A DNA stretch of 64,000 nucleotides from Agreia sp. VKM Ac-1783 (GTDB lineage: Bacteria > Actinomycetota > Actinomycetes > Actinomycetales > Microbacteriaceae): assembly GCF_900177765.1 (NCBI RefSeq), contig NZ_FXWI01000003.1:310001-374000 (forward strand). The letters are read 5' to 3'. The translations under genes were made by a program, and so were the position numbers. Each line of letters begins with the position of its first letter. The first letter of the stretch is position 1. Of this stretch, positions 15,472 to 24,824 are shown piece by piece. Under the pieces are notes generated by a model. The model was not told where the DNA came from and searched no databases. It saw nothing but the letters and a program-made list of their open reading frames with translations.

Positions 15472-17739
15472 ATGAAGTTCACCGACGGTTTCTGGCAGCT
15501 GCGACCGGGAGTCACGCCGCTCTATGCGCAGGAGGCATACGACATCTGGCCGGAGGGCGAGAACGGCATCGTCGTGACCGCGCCGACCATGGTCATCGAG
15601 AAGCGGGGTGACGTGCTGAACCGCCCCGTGCTGACCGTGGAGCTGTCGTCACCGCTTCCGAACATCATCGGCGTGAAGGTCTCGCACTTCACCGGCGGTC
15701 GCGACGAGCTCGGCTTCGACCTCGTGGGTGCCGAACAGGGGCACGGCGTCGTCTCGATCACCGACGACCAGGGCGTGCTCACGTCGGGTGAACTCAGCGT
15801 CACGGTGCAGAAAGGGGCGCCATACGGGCTCGTCTTCGAGGCGGCAGGGCGCGTGCTCACCACGGCCGGTGCGAAGTCGACCGCGCATATGCAGGTGCGA
15901 CCGGATGCGCAGCTGGATGGCGCGCCGGTCGGCAATGCGCGCGGGGGGACGGCACGCGCGTTCTCGGCGAACTACACCCTGCAGCAGCTCTCGCTCGGGG
16001 TCGGCGAGCTCGTCTACGGGCTCGGAGAACGCTTCGGACCTCTGGTGAAGAACGGCCAGACGGTCGACATCTGGAACGCCGATGGGGGAACGTCCAGCGA
16101 GCAGGCCTACAAGAACGTGCCGTTCTATCTCACCAATCGTGGATACGGCGTGCTCGTCAACCACCCCGGGCACGTCTCCTTCGAAGTCGGTTCCGAGGCG
16201 GTCGAGCGCGTGCAGTTCTCTGTCGCGGGCGAGAGCCTCGAGTACTTCATCATCCATGGAGAGACGCCCACCGACATCCTCGAGCGATACACGGCATTGA
16301 CCGGCCGGCCGGCCCACGTGCCTGCCTGGTCGTTCGGCCTGTGGCTCTCGACCTCGTTCACGACCTCATACGACGAGGAGACGGTGACGTCGTTCATCGA
16401 CGAGATGGCTGCGCGCGATCTCCCCGTGAGCGTCTTCCATTTCGACTGCTTCTGGATGCGCGAGTTCAACTGGTGCGACTTCGAATGGGATCCGCGAGTC
16501 TTCCCCGATCCCGACGGCATGCTGGCGCGCCTGCACGACAAAGATCTGCGCGTTTCGGTGTGGATCAACCCCTACATCGCGCAGCGTTCTCCGCTCTTCG
16601 CCGAGGCGAAGGAGGCGGGCTTCCTCGTGAAGCGCCCCGATGGATCGGTCTGGCAGTGGGACCTCTGGCAGGCGGGCATGGGCCTCGTGGACTTCACCAA
16701 CCCCGATGCCTCCGCGTGGTTCACCGAGAAGCTGCGCGTGCTGCAACGTCAGGGGGTCGACGCGTTCAAGACCGACTTCGGCGAACGCATCCCGCTCGAG
16801 GTCGACTACTTCGACGGCTCGAGCCCGGAGCGCATGCACAACTACTACGCGCAGCTCTACAACAAGGCCGTGTTCGAGGCGCTCGAAGACGAGCGCGGGG
16901 TGGGGGATGCCGTGCTGTTCGCGCGGTCGGCGACGGTCGGCGGTCAGAGTCTTCCGGTGCACTGGGGCGGCGATTCCACGTCGAGCTACGAGTCGATGGC
17001 GGAGACGCTCCGCGGCGGACTGTCGCTCGCATTCAGCGGCTTCGGATTCTGGAGCCACGACATCGGCGGCTTCGAGGGCACCCCGGATTCCGGGGTCTTC
17101 AAGAGATGGACCGCGTTCGGTCTGCTGTCGAGCCACAGTCGCTTCCACGGGTCGAGTTCGCATCGGGTGCCGTGGATGTTCGACGAAGAAGCCGTCGAGG
17201 TCACTCGCTTCTTCACGAAGCTCAAGCTCGAGCTCATGCCGTACATCTACGCTGCAGGGCTCGAGGCCGGTCGTCACGGCACGCCGATCCTGCGTCCGAT
17301 GGCCCTGGAGTTTCCGAACGACAGGGGCGCCGCCTACCTCGACACCCAGTACATGCTGGGGCACGACGTGCTCGTGGCGCCGGTGTTCTCCGAGTTCGGC
17401 GAGGTCGAGTTCTATCTGCCCGCCGGGCGCTGGACGAACTACTTCACGGGCGAGGTGGTGCAGGGCGGCGCATGGCGCACGGAGCGGCACGGCTTCATGT
17501 CGCTGCCTCTGTATGTTCGGGAGTCGGCGGTGCTGCCGATCGGGGCGCGTACGGACCGCCCCGACTACGACTATCTCGACGGACTCGAGCTGCGGGTCTA
17601 TCCGGGGCCCGACGGCGAGACCGCCCTCACGGTGACGACGCCGGATGGCCGCGAGGCGAGCTTCACGGTGACGCGCTCGGCGGGCGAAGCCTCGGTCTCG
17701 ACCGACGCGCCTGTGCAGGTGACGACGACCGTGCTGTGA
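15472..17739 (+). CDS. yicI: GH31 alpha-xylosidase, YicI-like
   Basis: The 755-residue enzyme has the full YicI layout: an N-terminal beta-sandwich (1-270), a catalytic barrel (about 285-600) and C-terminal beta domains. The nucleophile is D435 in FKTDFGERIP, and the acid/base is D501 in GGDSTSSYESM. The 66-residue spacing equals that of D416 and D482 in E. coli YicI. FHFDCFWMREFNWCDFEWD is also typical. It removes alpha-1,6-linked xylose from isoprimeverose or xyloglucan oligosaccharides. There is no signal peptide, so it acts in the cytosol after import. It is the last gene of the LacI-controlled cluster. Confidence 0.93.
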   Translation: MKFTDGFWQLRPGVTPLYAQEAYDIWPEGENGIVVTAPTMVIEKRGDVLNRPVLTVELSSPLPNIIGVKVSHFTGGRDELGFDLVGAEQGHGVVSITDDQGVLTSGELSVTVQKGAPYGLVFEAAGRVLTTAGAKSTAHMQVRPDAQLDGAPVGNARGGTARAFSANYTLQQLSLGVGELVYGLGERFGPLVKNGQTVDIWNADGGTSSEQAYKNVPFYLTNRGYGVLVNHPGHVSFEVGSEAVERVQFSVAGESLEYFIIHGETPTDILERYTALTGRPAHVPAWSFGLWLSTSFTTSYDEETVTSFIDEMAARDLPVSVFHFDCFWMREFNWCDFEWDPRVFPDPDGMLARLHDKDLRVSVWINPYIAQRSPLFAEAKEAGFLVKRPDGSVWQWDLWQAGMGLVDFTNPDASAWFTEKLRVLQRQGVDAFKTDFGERIPLEVDYFDGSSPERMHNYYAQLYNKAVFEALEDERGVGDAVLFARSATVGGQSLPVHWGGDSTSSYESMAETLRGGLSLAFSGFGFWSHDIGGFEGTPDSGVFKRWTAFGLLSSHSRFHGSSSHRVPWMFDEEAVEVTRFFTKLKLELMPYIYAAGLEAGRHGTPILRPMALEFPNDRGAAYLDTQYMLGHDVLVAPVFSEFGEVEFYLPAGRWTNYFTGEVVQGGAWRTERHGFMSLPLYVRESAVLPIGARTDRPDYDYLDGLELRVYPGPDGETALTVTTPDGREASFTVTRSAGEASVSTDAPVQVTTTVL

Positions 17740-17850
17740 GCCGCTCGCACTGGGCATCGCGCTCGGCCCGACGCGGCGACTCGGCGCACTAGCACCCAAT
17801 ATCGCGGCGGTGGATGCATGTGCGCCGACTCGATCAGACGCGTCAACCGA

Positions 17851-17900
17851 CTCGACGCAGAAGCACCTTCCCGGGCCGCAGAGGGTGCTTCTGCGCCGAG
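17851..17900. repeat. Strong hairpin after the alpha-xylosidase gene
   Basis: The arms cgcagaagcacc (17856-17867) and ggtgcttctgcg (17884-17895) are perfect. The stem extends to ctcg/cgag (17851-17854, 17897-17900) across one mismatch. It is followed 44 bp later by R1 copy 2. Both lie in the 279-bp gap between convergent GH31 and dctA genes and may end transcription from both sides. Nothing else is seen in this gap. Confidence 0.65.
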
Positions 17901-17943
17901 TGGATGCGCGGCCGCTCGGGAACGGAGCAGCCCAGCGCGCCAA

Positions 17944-18002
17944 CGCGGGTGTTCTCGCGCAGGGCGGTGGCGTGGCCACCGCGCCGCGCGAGAACACCCG
18001 CG
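17944..18002. repeat. R1 nested double hairpin, copy 2
   Basis: A perfect 17-bp outer stem (17944-17960 with 17986-18002; core gggtgttctcg) encloses an inner stem gcggtgg / ccaccgc. This is the most perfect of the three R1 copies. It ends 16 bp before the dctA stop codon. Confidence 0.8.
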
Positions 18003-18018
18003 CTCGGCGCATCTCGCC

Positions 18019-19455
18019 TCAGGGGCGGGGCGCCGCCTTCGTGGGCTCTACTCCCGTGAGGGCGTGCAGCGAGGCCGTCGACGGAACCGCGGGGTCGACG
18101 TTCGACGCTGTCGACGCCTCGGCCGGGGCATCGGTCGCGTGCGCATCCGGGTTCATGCTCTTCTCGTCGAACGGATCGTTGCCGCCCAGCACGTTGCGTA
18201 CCTGGCCCTTGTCGACCTCGCCGGTCCACGTTCCGACGAGCAGCGTCGCCACCGCGTTTCCGGTGAAGTTGGTCACGGCGCGGGCCTCCGACATAAAGCG
18301 GTCGATGCCCACGATCACGCCGACGCCGTCGACGAGGTCGGGGCGGAAGGACTGCAGACCGCCCGCGAGAGTCGCGAGTCCGGCGCCAGTGACGCCCGCA
18401 GCGCCCTTCGACGCGACCATCATGAACAGCAGCAGCCCGATCTGCTCACCGATGGTCATCGGGGTGCCCATGGCGCTCGCGATGAAGAGCGACGCCATCG
18501 TGAGGTAGATCGCGGTGCCGTCGAGGTTGAACGAGTATCCGGTGGGAACCGTGATGCCGACGACGGGCTTCGAGACTCCGAGGTGCTCCATCTTGGCGAT
18601 GAGGCGGGGCAGAGCAGCCTCCGACGACGAGGTTCCGACGATGAGCAGGTACTCGCGGGCCAGGTACTTCATGAGCGAGAAGATGTTCACGCCCGTGACG
18701 AGCTTGAGCAGGGTTCCGAGCACCACGATCACGAAGATCGCGCAGGTCACGTAGAAGCCGATCATCAGGGTGGCGAGTGCCACGACGGCACCCCATCCGG
18801 TCGAGCCGACCACACCGGCGATGGCGCCGAACGCGCCGAGCGGGGCGACCCACAGAACCATCGACAGGATGCGGAAGATCAGCGCCTGCAGCGACTTGAT
18901 GGCACCGAGGATCGGGGCGCCCTTGTCGCCCATCTTCTGCAGCGCGAAGCCCACGAGCAGGGCGACGAACAGGGTCTGCAGGATGCTGCCGTCGACCAGT
19001 GACGAGAACAGCGACACGGGAATGATGCCGAGGAAGAAGTCCTGCGTCGACTCGGCCACGATGTTGCTCGTGTCGTAGCTCGCCGAGGAGATGTCGAGGC
19101 CCTCTCCCGGGTGCAACACGTTGCCCACGACGAGGCCGATCGCCAGCGCGAAGGTCGACATCACGATGAAGTAGCCGAGTGCGAGCCCGCCGACCTTGCC
19201 GACAGTCGCGGCCTTGGCGATCGAACCGACGCCGATCACGATGGTGCAGAAGATGATGGGGGCGATCATCATCTTGATGAGCCCCACGAACGCGGTGCCG
19301 ATGGGCGCCAGGGTCTTCGCGAACTCGGGAACGACGAGTCCGACGATGATGCCCGCCACCACCGCCACGATCACCGCGATGTAGAGGTAGTGGTTCTTGT
19401 CGAGCTTCTTGCGAGCCTTGCGGCCCGATGTGGATGGAGCAGATGAGGTGCTCAT
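18019..19455 (-). CDS. dctA: C4-dicarboxylate/proton symporter DctA
   Basis: The protein has about 478 residues from the ATG at 19455, which has a gaaggcag site upstream; an alternative start at 19485 adds ten residues. It has the DAACS fold with eight membrane helices and two re-entrant hairpins: YIAVIVAVVAGIIVG, FCTIVIGVG, the serine-rich hairpin VGTSSSEAALP and the binding segment TGYSFNLDGTAIYL. It imports succinate, fumarate, malate or related acids with protons or sodium. It is divergent from a DcuS/CitA-type two-component pair, the classic partner arrangement. Confidence 0.93.
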   Translation of the reverse strand: MSTSSAPSTSGRKARKKLDKNHYLYIAVIVAVVAGIIVGLVVPEFAKTLAPIGTAFVGLIKMMIAPIIFCTIVIGVGSIAKAATVGKVGGLALGYFIVMSTFALAIGLVVGNVLHPGEGLDISSASYDTSNIVAESTQDFFLGIIPVSLFSSLVDGSILQTLFVALLVGFALQKMGDKGAPILGAIKSLQALIFRILSMVLWVAPLGAFGAIAGVVGSTGWGAVVALATLMIGFYVTCAIFVIVVLGTLLKLVTGVNIFSLMKYLAREYLLIVGTSSSEAALPRLIAKMEHLGVSKPVVGITVPTGYSFNLDGTAIYLTMASLFIASAMGTPMTIGEQIGLLLFMMVASKGAAGVTGAGLATLAGGLQSFRPDLVDGVGVIVGIDRFMSEARAVTNFTGNAVATLLVGTWTGEVDKGQVRNVLGGNDPFDEKSMNPDAHATDAPAEASTASNVDPAVPSTASLHALTGVEPTKAAPRP

Positions 19456-19645
19456 GGAATGCCTGCCTTCGTGAGGGGCCGCCACAACACCGTGGCGACT
19501 CTGCCTGAACTACTGCGGTAATCCTGTGGGCTGCCGCTCGGTGTCCGACGCTTGTGTTCATACTGTTCGCGTCTGACCCGCGAAGCATTCGCCCTCGACG
19601 CGTGAGGCGCGTAGCGTATGTCGGCAGGGCGCAAGGGAGCATTCG

Positions 19646-21277
19646 ATGAACGGTCGACGACGACGGGTCAGCATTGCCGCGCGGCTGTTCGTCGTGCAGG
19701 CCGTGTTCGTGATCGTGGCCGTGGGTCTCGCCGTGGCCCTTCTGGCCCTGGATGCCCGTGGCCGGGCCACCGCAGACGCGTCGGCCCGCAGCATGGTCAC
19801 CGCCCAGGCCGTCGCCCACAATCCGTTCGTGATCGAGGCCGTGCAGCAGCCGAACCCCTCGAGCGTGCTGCAGCCCTACGCGGTGACCCTCATGGACGAC
19901 ACCGACGTGGACTTCATCACGGTGATGGCCCCCGATCGCACGCGCTATACCCATCGCGATCCGGAGGAGATCGGCAAGCCGTTCCTCGGCACGATCGCCC
20001 CGGCGCTCGCGGGAGAGTCATTCACCGAGACCTACACCGGCACCCTGGGGCCGTCTGTGCGCGCGGTCGCGCCCATCCGGGGCGACGATGGCAGCGTTGT
20101 CGCACTCGTCTCGGCCGGCATCACCCTCAGTCAGGTCGACGCCGCGTTCTGGCCGCGGGTGCATCTGCTGCTCGGCGCGGGCGCCGTCATGATCGCGGTG
20201 GGAGCTCTCGTCTCGTGGCTGTTCAGCCGCTATCTGCGGCGGGTCACAGCCGGTCGCGGCGCGGAGGAACTCGGCCAGGTGTTCGCCTACTATGAGTCGG
20301 TTCTGCACTCCGTGCGCGAGGGACTGGTGCTCGTCAACGCGCGCGGGGTTCTGGTGCTCTACAACGACCACGCGGCCGATCTGCTCGGCCTCGCAGCGGG
20401 CGGCCCCGAGCGGCCGGTCGATGAGCTCGATATCCCGGTCGCACTCAAGGCCCTGCTGCTGCAGGAAGAAGAGGCCCGCGACGAGGTCTTCGTGACCCGC
20501 GACCACGTTCTCGTCGTGAACCATCAGCCGGCCCTGCCGACCGAGGCGCAGCGCGGCGCGGGCCGCATCCGGTCGCTCGGCACCGTGACCACGTTGCGTG
20601 ACCGCACCGAGCTGCTGCGGGTCACGGGTGAACTCGAGTCGATGCGAACCATGTCGGATGCGCTGCGCTCGCAGACCCACGAGTTCGCCAATCGTCTGCA
20701 CACGATCGCGTCGCTGCTCGAACTCGGCCGCAGCGACGAGGCCCTGCGCTTCGCTGCCGACGAGCTCAACCTGAGCCAGCGTCTCGCCGATCGCGTGCTC
20801 GTGTCGATCGACGAACCCGTGATCGCCGCGCTCATGCTGGGCAAGGCGGCGCAGGCGCGCGAGCGCGGAGTGGCTCTCAAGCTCGAGACGCATCTCGACC
20901 CGGGAACCCAGGGCTTCGAGCCGGCCGACGTCGTGACGATTCTCGGCAATCTCGTCGACAACGCGCTCGACGCGGCCGCATCCGGAACCGCGCCGGGAAC
21001 CGAGCCGTGGGTCGAGGTCTATCTCGGCCTGGGCGACGGCGAAGACGATCTGGTCGTGCAGGTCTCCGACTCGGGGCCGGGCATCGACTACGACGCGCGC
21101 GAGCGGGTCTTCGGCCGCGGGTACTCCACGAAAGAGACGGATGCCTTGGGCCGCGGCATCGGGCTGGCTCTCGTTCGGCAGACGGTCGCCCGCCTCGGCG
21201 GAACCATCGAGTTGAGCGAGCACGTTGGCGCGGTGTTCACGGTCACGCTGCCCATGACCGCGCGGGTCGACTCATGA
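19646..21277 (+). CDS. DcuS/CitA-type sensor histidine kinase
   Basis: The 543-residue protein has a membrane segment at about 15-36, an extracytoplasmic PAS (PDC) sensor domain (37-170), a second membrane segment (about 174-195), a cytosolic PAS domain (about 210-290) and a kinase core. The phosphoacceptor is H345 in THEFANRLHTI. The N-box is NLVDNALDA (435-443), with ATP-binding DSGPGI and GRGIGLAL. This layout matches kinases that sense citrate or C4-dicarboxylates. It is divergent from dctA across 190 bp, so substrate-dependent induction of dctA is likely. Confidence 0.93.
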   Translation: MNGRRRRVSIAARLFVVQAVFVIVAVGLAVALLALDARGRATADASARSMVTAQAVAHNPFVIEAVQQPNPSSVLQPYAVTLMDDTDVDFITVMAPDRTRYTHRDPEEIGKPFLGTIAPALAGESFTETYTGTLGPSVRAVAPIRGDDGSVVALVSAGITLSQVDAAFWPRVHLLLGAGAVMIAVGALVSWLFSRYLRRVTAGRGAEELGQVFAYYESVLHSVREGLVLVNARGVLVLYNDHAADLLGLAAGGPERPVDELDIPVALKALLLQEEEARDEVFVTRDHVLVVNHQPALPTEAQRGAGRIRSLGTVTTLRDRTELLRVTGELESMRTMSDALRSQTHEFANRLHTIASLLELGRSDEALRFAADELNLSQRLADRVLVSIDEPVIAALMLGKAAQARERGVALKLETHLDPGTQGFEPADVVTILGNLVDNALDAAASGTAPGTEPWVEVYLGLGDGEDDLVVQVSDSGPGIDYDARERVFGRGYSTKETDALGRGIGLALVRQTVARLGGTIELSEHVGAVFTVTLPMTARVDS

Positions 21278-21284
21278 CCGGGGG

Positions 21285-21983
21285 ATGGGCGTGATCCGGG
21301 TGCTGATCGTCGAAGACGAGGTGATCACGGCAGAGGCGCACGCTCTCTATGTGGCACGGCTCGACGGCTTCGAGGTGGGCGGGGTCGCGCACACGGGCGC
21401 CGAGGCCGTGCGGCTGTTGAAGGCATCGTTGGGCCAGGCGGGCGAGCGCATCGACCTGATTCTGCTCGACATGAATCTGCCCGACATCGACGGCCTCGAA
21501 CTGTGCCGCCGCATCCGGGCCGGCGGCGTCGATGTCGATGTGATCGCGATCACGGCGGTGCGCTCGGCCGAGGTGGTGCGGGCATCCATCGCGGCCGGCA
21601 TCGTGCAGTACCTGATCAAGCCGTTCACCTTCGGGGTGTTCACTGACAAGCTCACGAGCTATCGCGACTTCCGCACGCTGTTCGCCCAGTCTCCGACCGT
21701 CGCGAGCCAGAGAGATGTCGACGGCGCGTTCGCCGCGCTGCGCACCTCGAACGATCCGGGGCTGGGCAAGGGGCTGAGCCCGGAGACGCTCAGCGCGGTG
21801 TCGACCCTGCTGGCGGAATCAGATGGGGGAGTGTCTGCGCGTGAGCTCGCCGAGGAGATCCACGCGTCGCGGGTAACCGCTCGCCGCTACCTGGAGTACC
21901 TCGCCGACTCGGGGCGTGCCGACAGGGCGCCGCGTTACGGCACTCCGGGGCGCCCCGAGGTGGAGTACCGGTGGCGGGAGTGA
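21285..21983 (+). CDS. DcuR/CitB-type response regulator
   Basis: The 232-residue protein has a receiver domain with E10/D11, phosphoacceptor D62 (LILLDMNLPDIDG) and K112 (LIKPFTF). A C-terminal helix-turn-helix (about 180-225; SARELAEEIHASRVTARRYL) is of the kind found in CitB/DcuR regulators. It starts seven bases after the kinase stop, so the two are co-transcribed. The likely target is dctA. Confidence 0.93.
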   Translation: MGVIRVLIVEDEVITAEAHALYVARLDGFEVGGVAHTGAEAVRLLKASLGQAGERIDLILLDMNLPDIDGLELCRRIRAGGVDVDVIAITAVRSAEVVRASIAAGIVQYLIKPFTFGVFTDKLTSYRDFRTLFAQSPTVASQRDVDGAFAALRTSNDPGLGKGLSPETLSAVSTLLAESDGGVSARELAEEIHASRVTARRYLEYLADSGRADRAPRYGTPGRPEVEYRWRE

Positions 21984-21993
21984 TGCCCTCGGC

Positions 21994-22068
21994 GCTGGTC
22001 TCGATACGGCCTGCGCAGTAATTCTGCGTTGGTCGAGTAGGTCGCCCAGCGACCATATCGAGACCAGC
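21994..22068. repeat. R3 palindromic intergenic element
   Basis: The 13-bp arms gctggtctcgata (21994-22006) and tatcgagaccagc (22056-22068) are perfect. Within are further pairs (ctgcgcag; tggtcg / cgacca). The element fills almost the whole gap between the response regulator and the opposing gene at 22068. Similar ggtctcgata palindromes are common in Microbacteriaceae genomes as far as I recall. Confidence 0.75.
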
Positions 22069-22670
22069 TACTCGCGGATCGTGGTCACCACGTCGACGAT
22101 CGACGGAGCCGGTGGAGCCGACCCAAAGCCGAAGGTCACCGGCGGATGAAGCGGCGTCATCGTGCCCAGGCTCTCTGCTCCTCGGGTCACGACCGCGTCG
22201 TCGAGCGCGCGAATGAGCGTCACCCCGTAGAACTCCTGCCGCCCGTTTCCCGCGGATCCGGCTGTGTGAACGCCTGCGACGAGTCGACTCGCCACGGGAT
22301 CGATGACCCTCAGCCAGGCGGGGTGCGTCGCCACCAATGACGGAACGACCCGCAACAGCCGGCCGAGCGTCGAGAGGCCGCCCACGCGCATCCGAACCGA
22401 CAGGTCGCCTGCGGACACGGCGAGGCCGCCCTCGACGCGCCTGGTCGTGACGGGCACCACGCGAACCTCGTCGAATGAGTAGGTCGATGAGACGAACTCC
22501 GCGATCTCGTCGCTGGGCGCGAGCAAGGTGCGGTGTCCGGCGGAATCCTCGAGCATCACGTCGGCGAATGCGCCGAGCGGCGACTCGGCCCAGATTCCGA
22601 TGACGATGCGCGTGCCGGAGGAGGTGCCGAAGCCGGCGATGCGACCAGAGAAACGGTGTTCGGTGACCAT
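22068..22670 (-). CDS. Conserved hypothetical protein
   Basis: I do not recognise this 200-residue protein. It starts MVTEHRFSGRIAGFGTSSG, an alternating pattern of strands and turns that continues to about residue 90 (IVIGIWAESPLGAFADVML). A segment around 105-130 is hydrophobic with Trp and Pro (VPSLVATHPAWLRVIDPVA). There is no signal peptide or clear membrane helix. Codon use is like its neighbours, so it is probably a real gene. It stands alone. Confidence 0.65.
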   Translation of the reverse strand: MVTEHRFSGRIAGFGTSSGTRIVIGIWAESPLGAFADVMLEDSAGHRTLLAPSDEIAEFVSSTYSFDEVRVVPVTTRRVEGGLAVSAGDLSVRMRVGGLSTLGRLLRVVPSLVATHPAWLRVIDPVASRLVAGVHTAGSAGNGRQEFYGVTLIRALDDAVVTRGAESLGTMTPLHPPVTFGFGSAPPAPSIVDVVTTIRE

Positions 22671-22763
22671 CGGGCCAGCATAAGCCGCGAGCGTGTACTT
22701 AACTCATGAGGAGAGTTCGGTCGCGTGGATAGTGTTGTCGGCGGTCCTCTCCTCCTGAATTGG

Positions 22764-23465
22764 TCACGGCACGGCGTGTGCGCGACGCCACTCGTCTGAG
22801 CTGAGCGCCTCGCGCAGTCGCTCGTGGGTTCCGCGGATGTGCTCGGCGATCAGCGCTGCGGCCAGGTCGGCATCGCGCGCACGAACGGCGGCGAGGATGC
22901 GGAGGTGCTCGTCGCGCGCGTGCTCGCGCGAATCGGCAGAGCTGGCCTCGAGCCAGCGCGTGCGCTCGAGACGGCGCAGCGACGACGCGACCGCCGTGCT
23001 GAAGAACGGATTGCCCGCGAGCTGGGCCAGCCGCGAGTGGAAGTCGCCGCCTGCCTGCACGCTGTCGCCTGCCCGCATACTGTCGCCCGCGGCGTTCGCC
23101 TCGGCCATCGAGGTGAGCTCGTCGGCCAATGCGTCGAGGTCGTCGTCGGATGCGCGCTGCACGGCCAGCCGCACCGCCGCGGTCTCTACCGCCTCGCGAT
23201 ATTCGGCGAGCTGGCCGATCTCGCCGAGGTCGATCGGCGCGACGGCGAAGCTGCGGCCGTCGCGGCGCACCAGGCCCTCGGCCTCGAGACGAACGAGCGC
23301 GGCCCGCACGGGTGTTCTGGATGCCTCGAATCGCGTCTCGAGGCCTCGCTCGGCGAGGCTCTGTCCGGGCAGCAGCTCGAGGGTGAGGATCGAGGTGCGG
23401 AGCCGCTCGTACAGCTGCGTCGTCTGGGTTCTTCGCTCGGTGTCGTCTGTCATGTCTGGGCCCAT
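22764..23465 (-). CDS. GntR-family regulator (FadR/FCD subgroup)
   Basis: The 233-residue protein has an N-terminal GntR winged helix (about 15-80; LAERGLETRFEASRTPVRAALVRLEAEGLV) and an all-helical FCD effector domain (about 90-225) with DFHSRLAQLAGNPFF. Start may be 23465 or the ATG at 23453, and neither has a good ribosome site. It is divergent from an MFS transporter, with a GGTATACC operator between them, so it probably represses that transporter until a small acid binds. Confidence 0.9.
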   Translation of the reverse strand: MGPDMTDDTERRTQTTQLYERLRTSILTLELLPGQSLAERGLETRFEASRTPVRAALVRLEAEGLVRRDGRSFAVAPIDLGEIGQLAEYREAVETAAVRLAVQRASDDDLDALADELTSMAEANAAGDSMRAGDSVQAGGDFHSRLAQLAGNPFFSTAVASSLRRLERTRWLEASSADSREHARDEHLRILAAVRARDADLAAALIAEHIRGTHERLREALSSDEWRRAHAVP

Positions 23466-23492
23466 CTAAACGGGAAGTGGTTCGACTTGCTT

Positions 23493-23513
23493 GGTATACC
23501 GTAATGGTATACC
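23493..23513. promoter_or_regulatory. Candidate GntR operator
   Basis: Two copies of the palindrome ggtatacc (23493-23500 and 23506-23513) are separated by five bases between the divergent GntR and MFS genes. GTATAC cores are typical of FadR-type GntR sites. Confidence 0.7.
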
Positions 23514-23555
23514 AATTAACGTGCGTGCTCGTGAAGCCGCACGAAGGAGCATCCC

Positions 23556-24824
23556 ATGACATCGACCGTTTCGATGCGCGCACCCGGCGCCGCAGGCATC
23601 CACCCCCGAGCCTGGCTGAATCTCGCTCTCGGTGTCAGCGCCCAGACCGCGGGAACGGTCTTCGTCAACACCCCCGCCTTCCTCATTCTGCTGCTGCACA
23701 CACAGCGTGGACTCACGCTCGCCGAGGCGGGCCTGTTGGCGGCGACGCCCACCGTGGGCATGGTGCTCACCCTGTTCGCGTGGGGCGCGCTCGTCGACCG
23801 CATCGGAGAGCGCTGGGTCATTGCCGTCGGCCTCGCGCTCACGGCCCTGGCCGCGTTCGCGGCGATGACGGTCGACGGCTACGTCGCCATCGGAGCCTTC
23901 CTGCTCGTCGGCGGAATGGCTTCGGCGAGCACCAACTCGGCGAGCGGCTCACTGGTCGTGCGCTGGTTTCCGAGCAACCGCCGGGGGCTCGCCATGGGCA
24001 TTCGTCAGATGGCGGTTCCCCTCGGAGTGACGATCGCGGCCGTGTCGGTTCCCGTGGCCGCGGAGAGCGGAGGGGTTCCGTCGGCGCTGCTCGTTCCCGG
24101 GCTGATTGCAGCGGTCATCGCGCTGGCCTGCGCGCTGGGCATTCGCACCGCGCCGCCGGAGGCTGCGGATGCGCGTCCGGCATCCACCTCGCCGTCCGCG
24201 GCAGCCAGTGGCGAGGCCGCGGCAGGCGGGGTCGCGCGCGCCGCCAATCCCTACCGGGGCAGCGCCTTTCTGTGGCGCATCCATGCGGTGTCGGTTCTGC
24301 TCGTGGTGCCACAGTTCACCGTCTCGACATTCGGCCTGGTCTGGCTGGTCACCGAGCTCGGTTGGGAGCCGCTCGCCGCCGGGGTGCTCGTGGGTGCCGC
24401 ACAGTTCGTGGGTGCGATCGGGCGCATTCTCGTGGGTGTGTGGAGCGACAGGCTGGGCAGTCGCGTTCGCCCGCTGCGCTGGGTCGCCCTGTCTGCGGCG
24501 GTCGTGATGCTGCTGCTCGCGCTGACAGATGCAGCATCGTGGGGTGCGGCCGCCGTGGTCTTCGTCATCGCCACCGTGGTGGTGGTCGCTGACAATGGAC
24601 TCGCCTTCACCTCGGTGGCCGAGACCGCGGGACCGGCCTGGAGCGGGCGCGCGCTCGGCGTGCAGAACACGGGCCAGTATGTGGCGGCGTCGATCGTAGG
24701 CCCGGCCGTCGGAGCGCTCATCGGACTCGTCGGCTATCCGCTCGCCTTTGTCGCCGTGGCAGCGTTCCCCGCCGCGGCGATCGCCCTCGTGCCCCGGATC
24801 AGCGAGGAACGCGACCGCTTCTGA
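23556..24824 (+). CDS. Major facilitator superfamily transporter
   Basis: The 422-residue protein has twelve predicted membrane segments, an aaggag ribosome site at 23544-23549, and the MFS loop 2-3 motif variant GALVDRIGERW. A cytosolic central loop (about 200-230) is Ala/Ser/Pro-rich. The substrate is unknown. Control by the divergent FCD-type GntR suggests a carboxylate or similar catabolite. It ends within the 3' end of the convergent DMT gene (26-bp overlap). Confidence 0.88.
   Translation: MTSTVSMRAPGAAGIHPRAWLNLALGVSAQTAGTVFVNTPAFLILLLHTQRGLTLAEAGLLAATPTVGMVLTLFAWGALVDRIGERWVIAVGLALTALAAFAAMTVDGYVAIGAFLLVGGMASASTNSASGSLVVRWFPSNRRGLAMGIRQMAVPLGVTIAAVSVPVAAESGGVPSALLVPGLIAAVIALACALGIRTAPPEAADARPASTSPSAAASGEAAAGGVARAANPYRGSAFLWRIHAVSVLLVVPQFTVSTFGLVWLVTELGWEPLAAGVLVGAAQFVGAIGRILVGVWSDRLGSRVRPLRWVALSAAVVMLLLALTDAASWGAAAVVFVIATVVVVADNGLAFTSVAETAGPAWSGRALGVQNTGQYVAASIVGPAVGALIGLVGYPLAFVAVAAFPAAAIALVPRISEERDRF

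Noticed and set aside
16366-18012. Long minus-strand open frame opposite the GH31 gene and through the hairpins
   Set aside because: It has no recognisable motif and passes through repeat hairpins, and the GH31 frame is complete with both catalytic residues.
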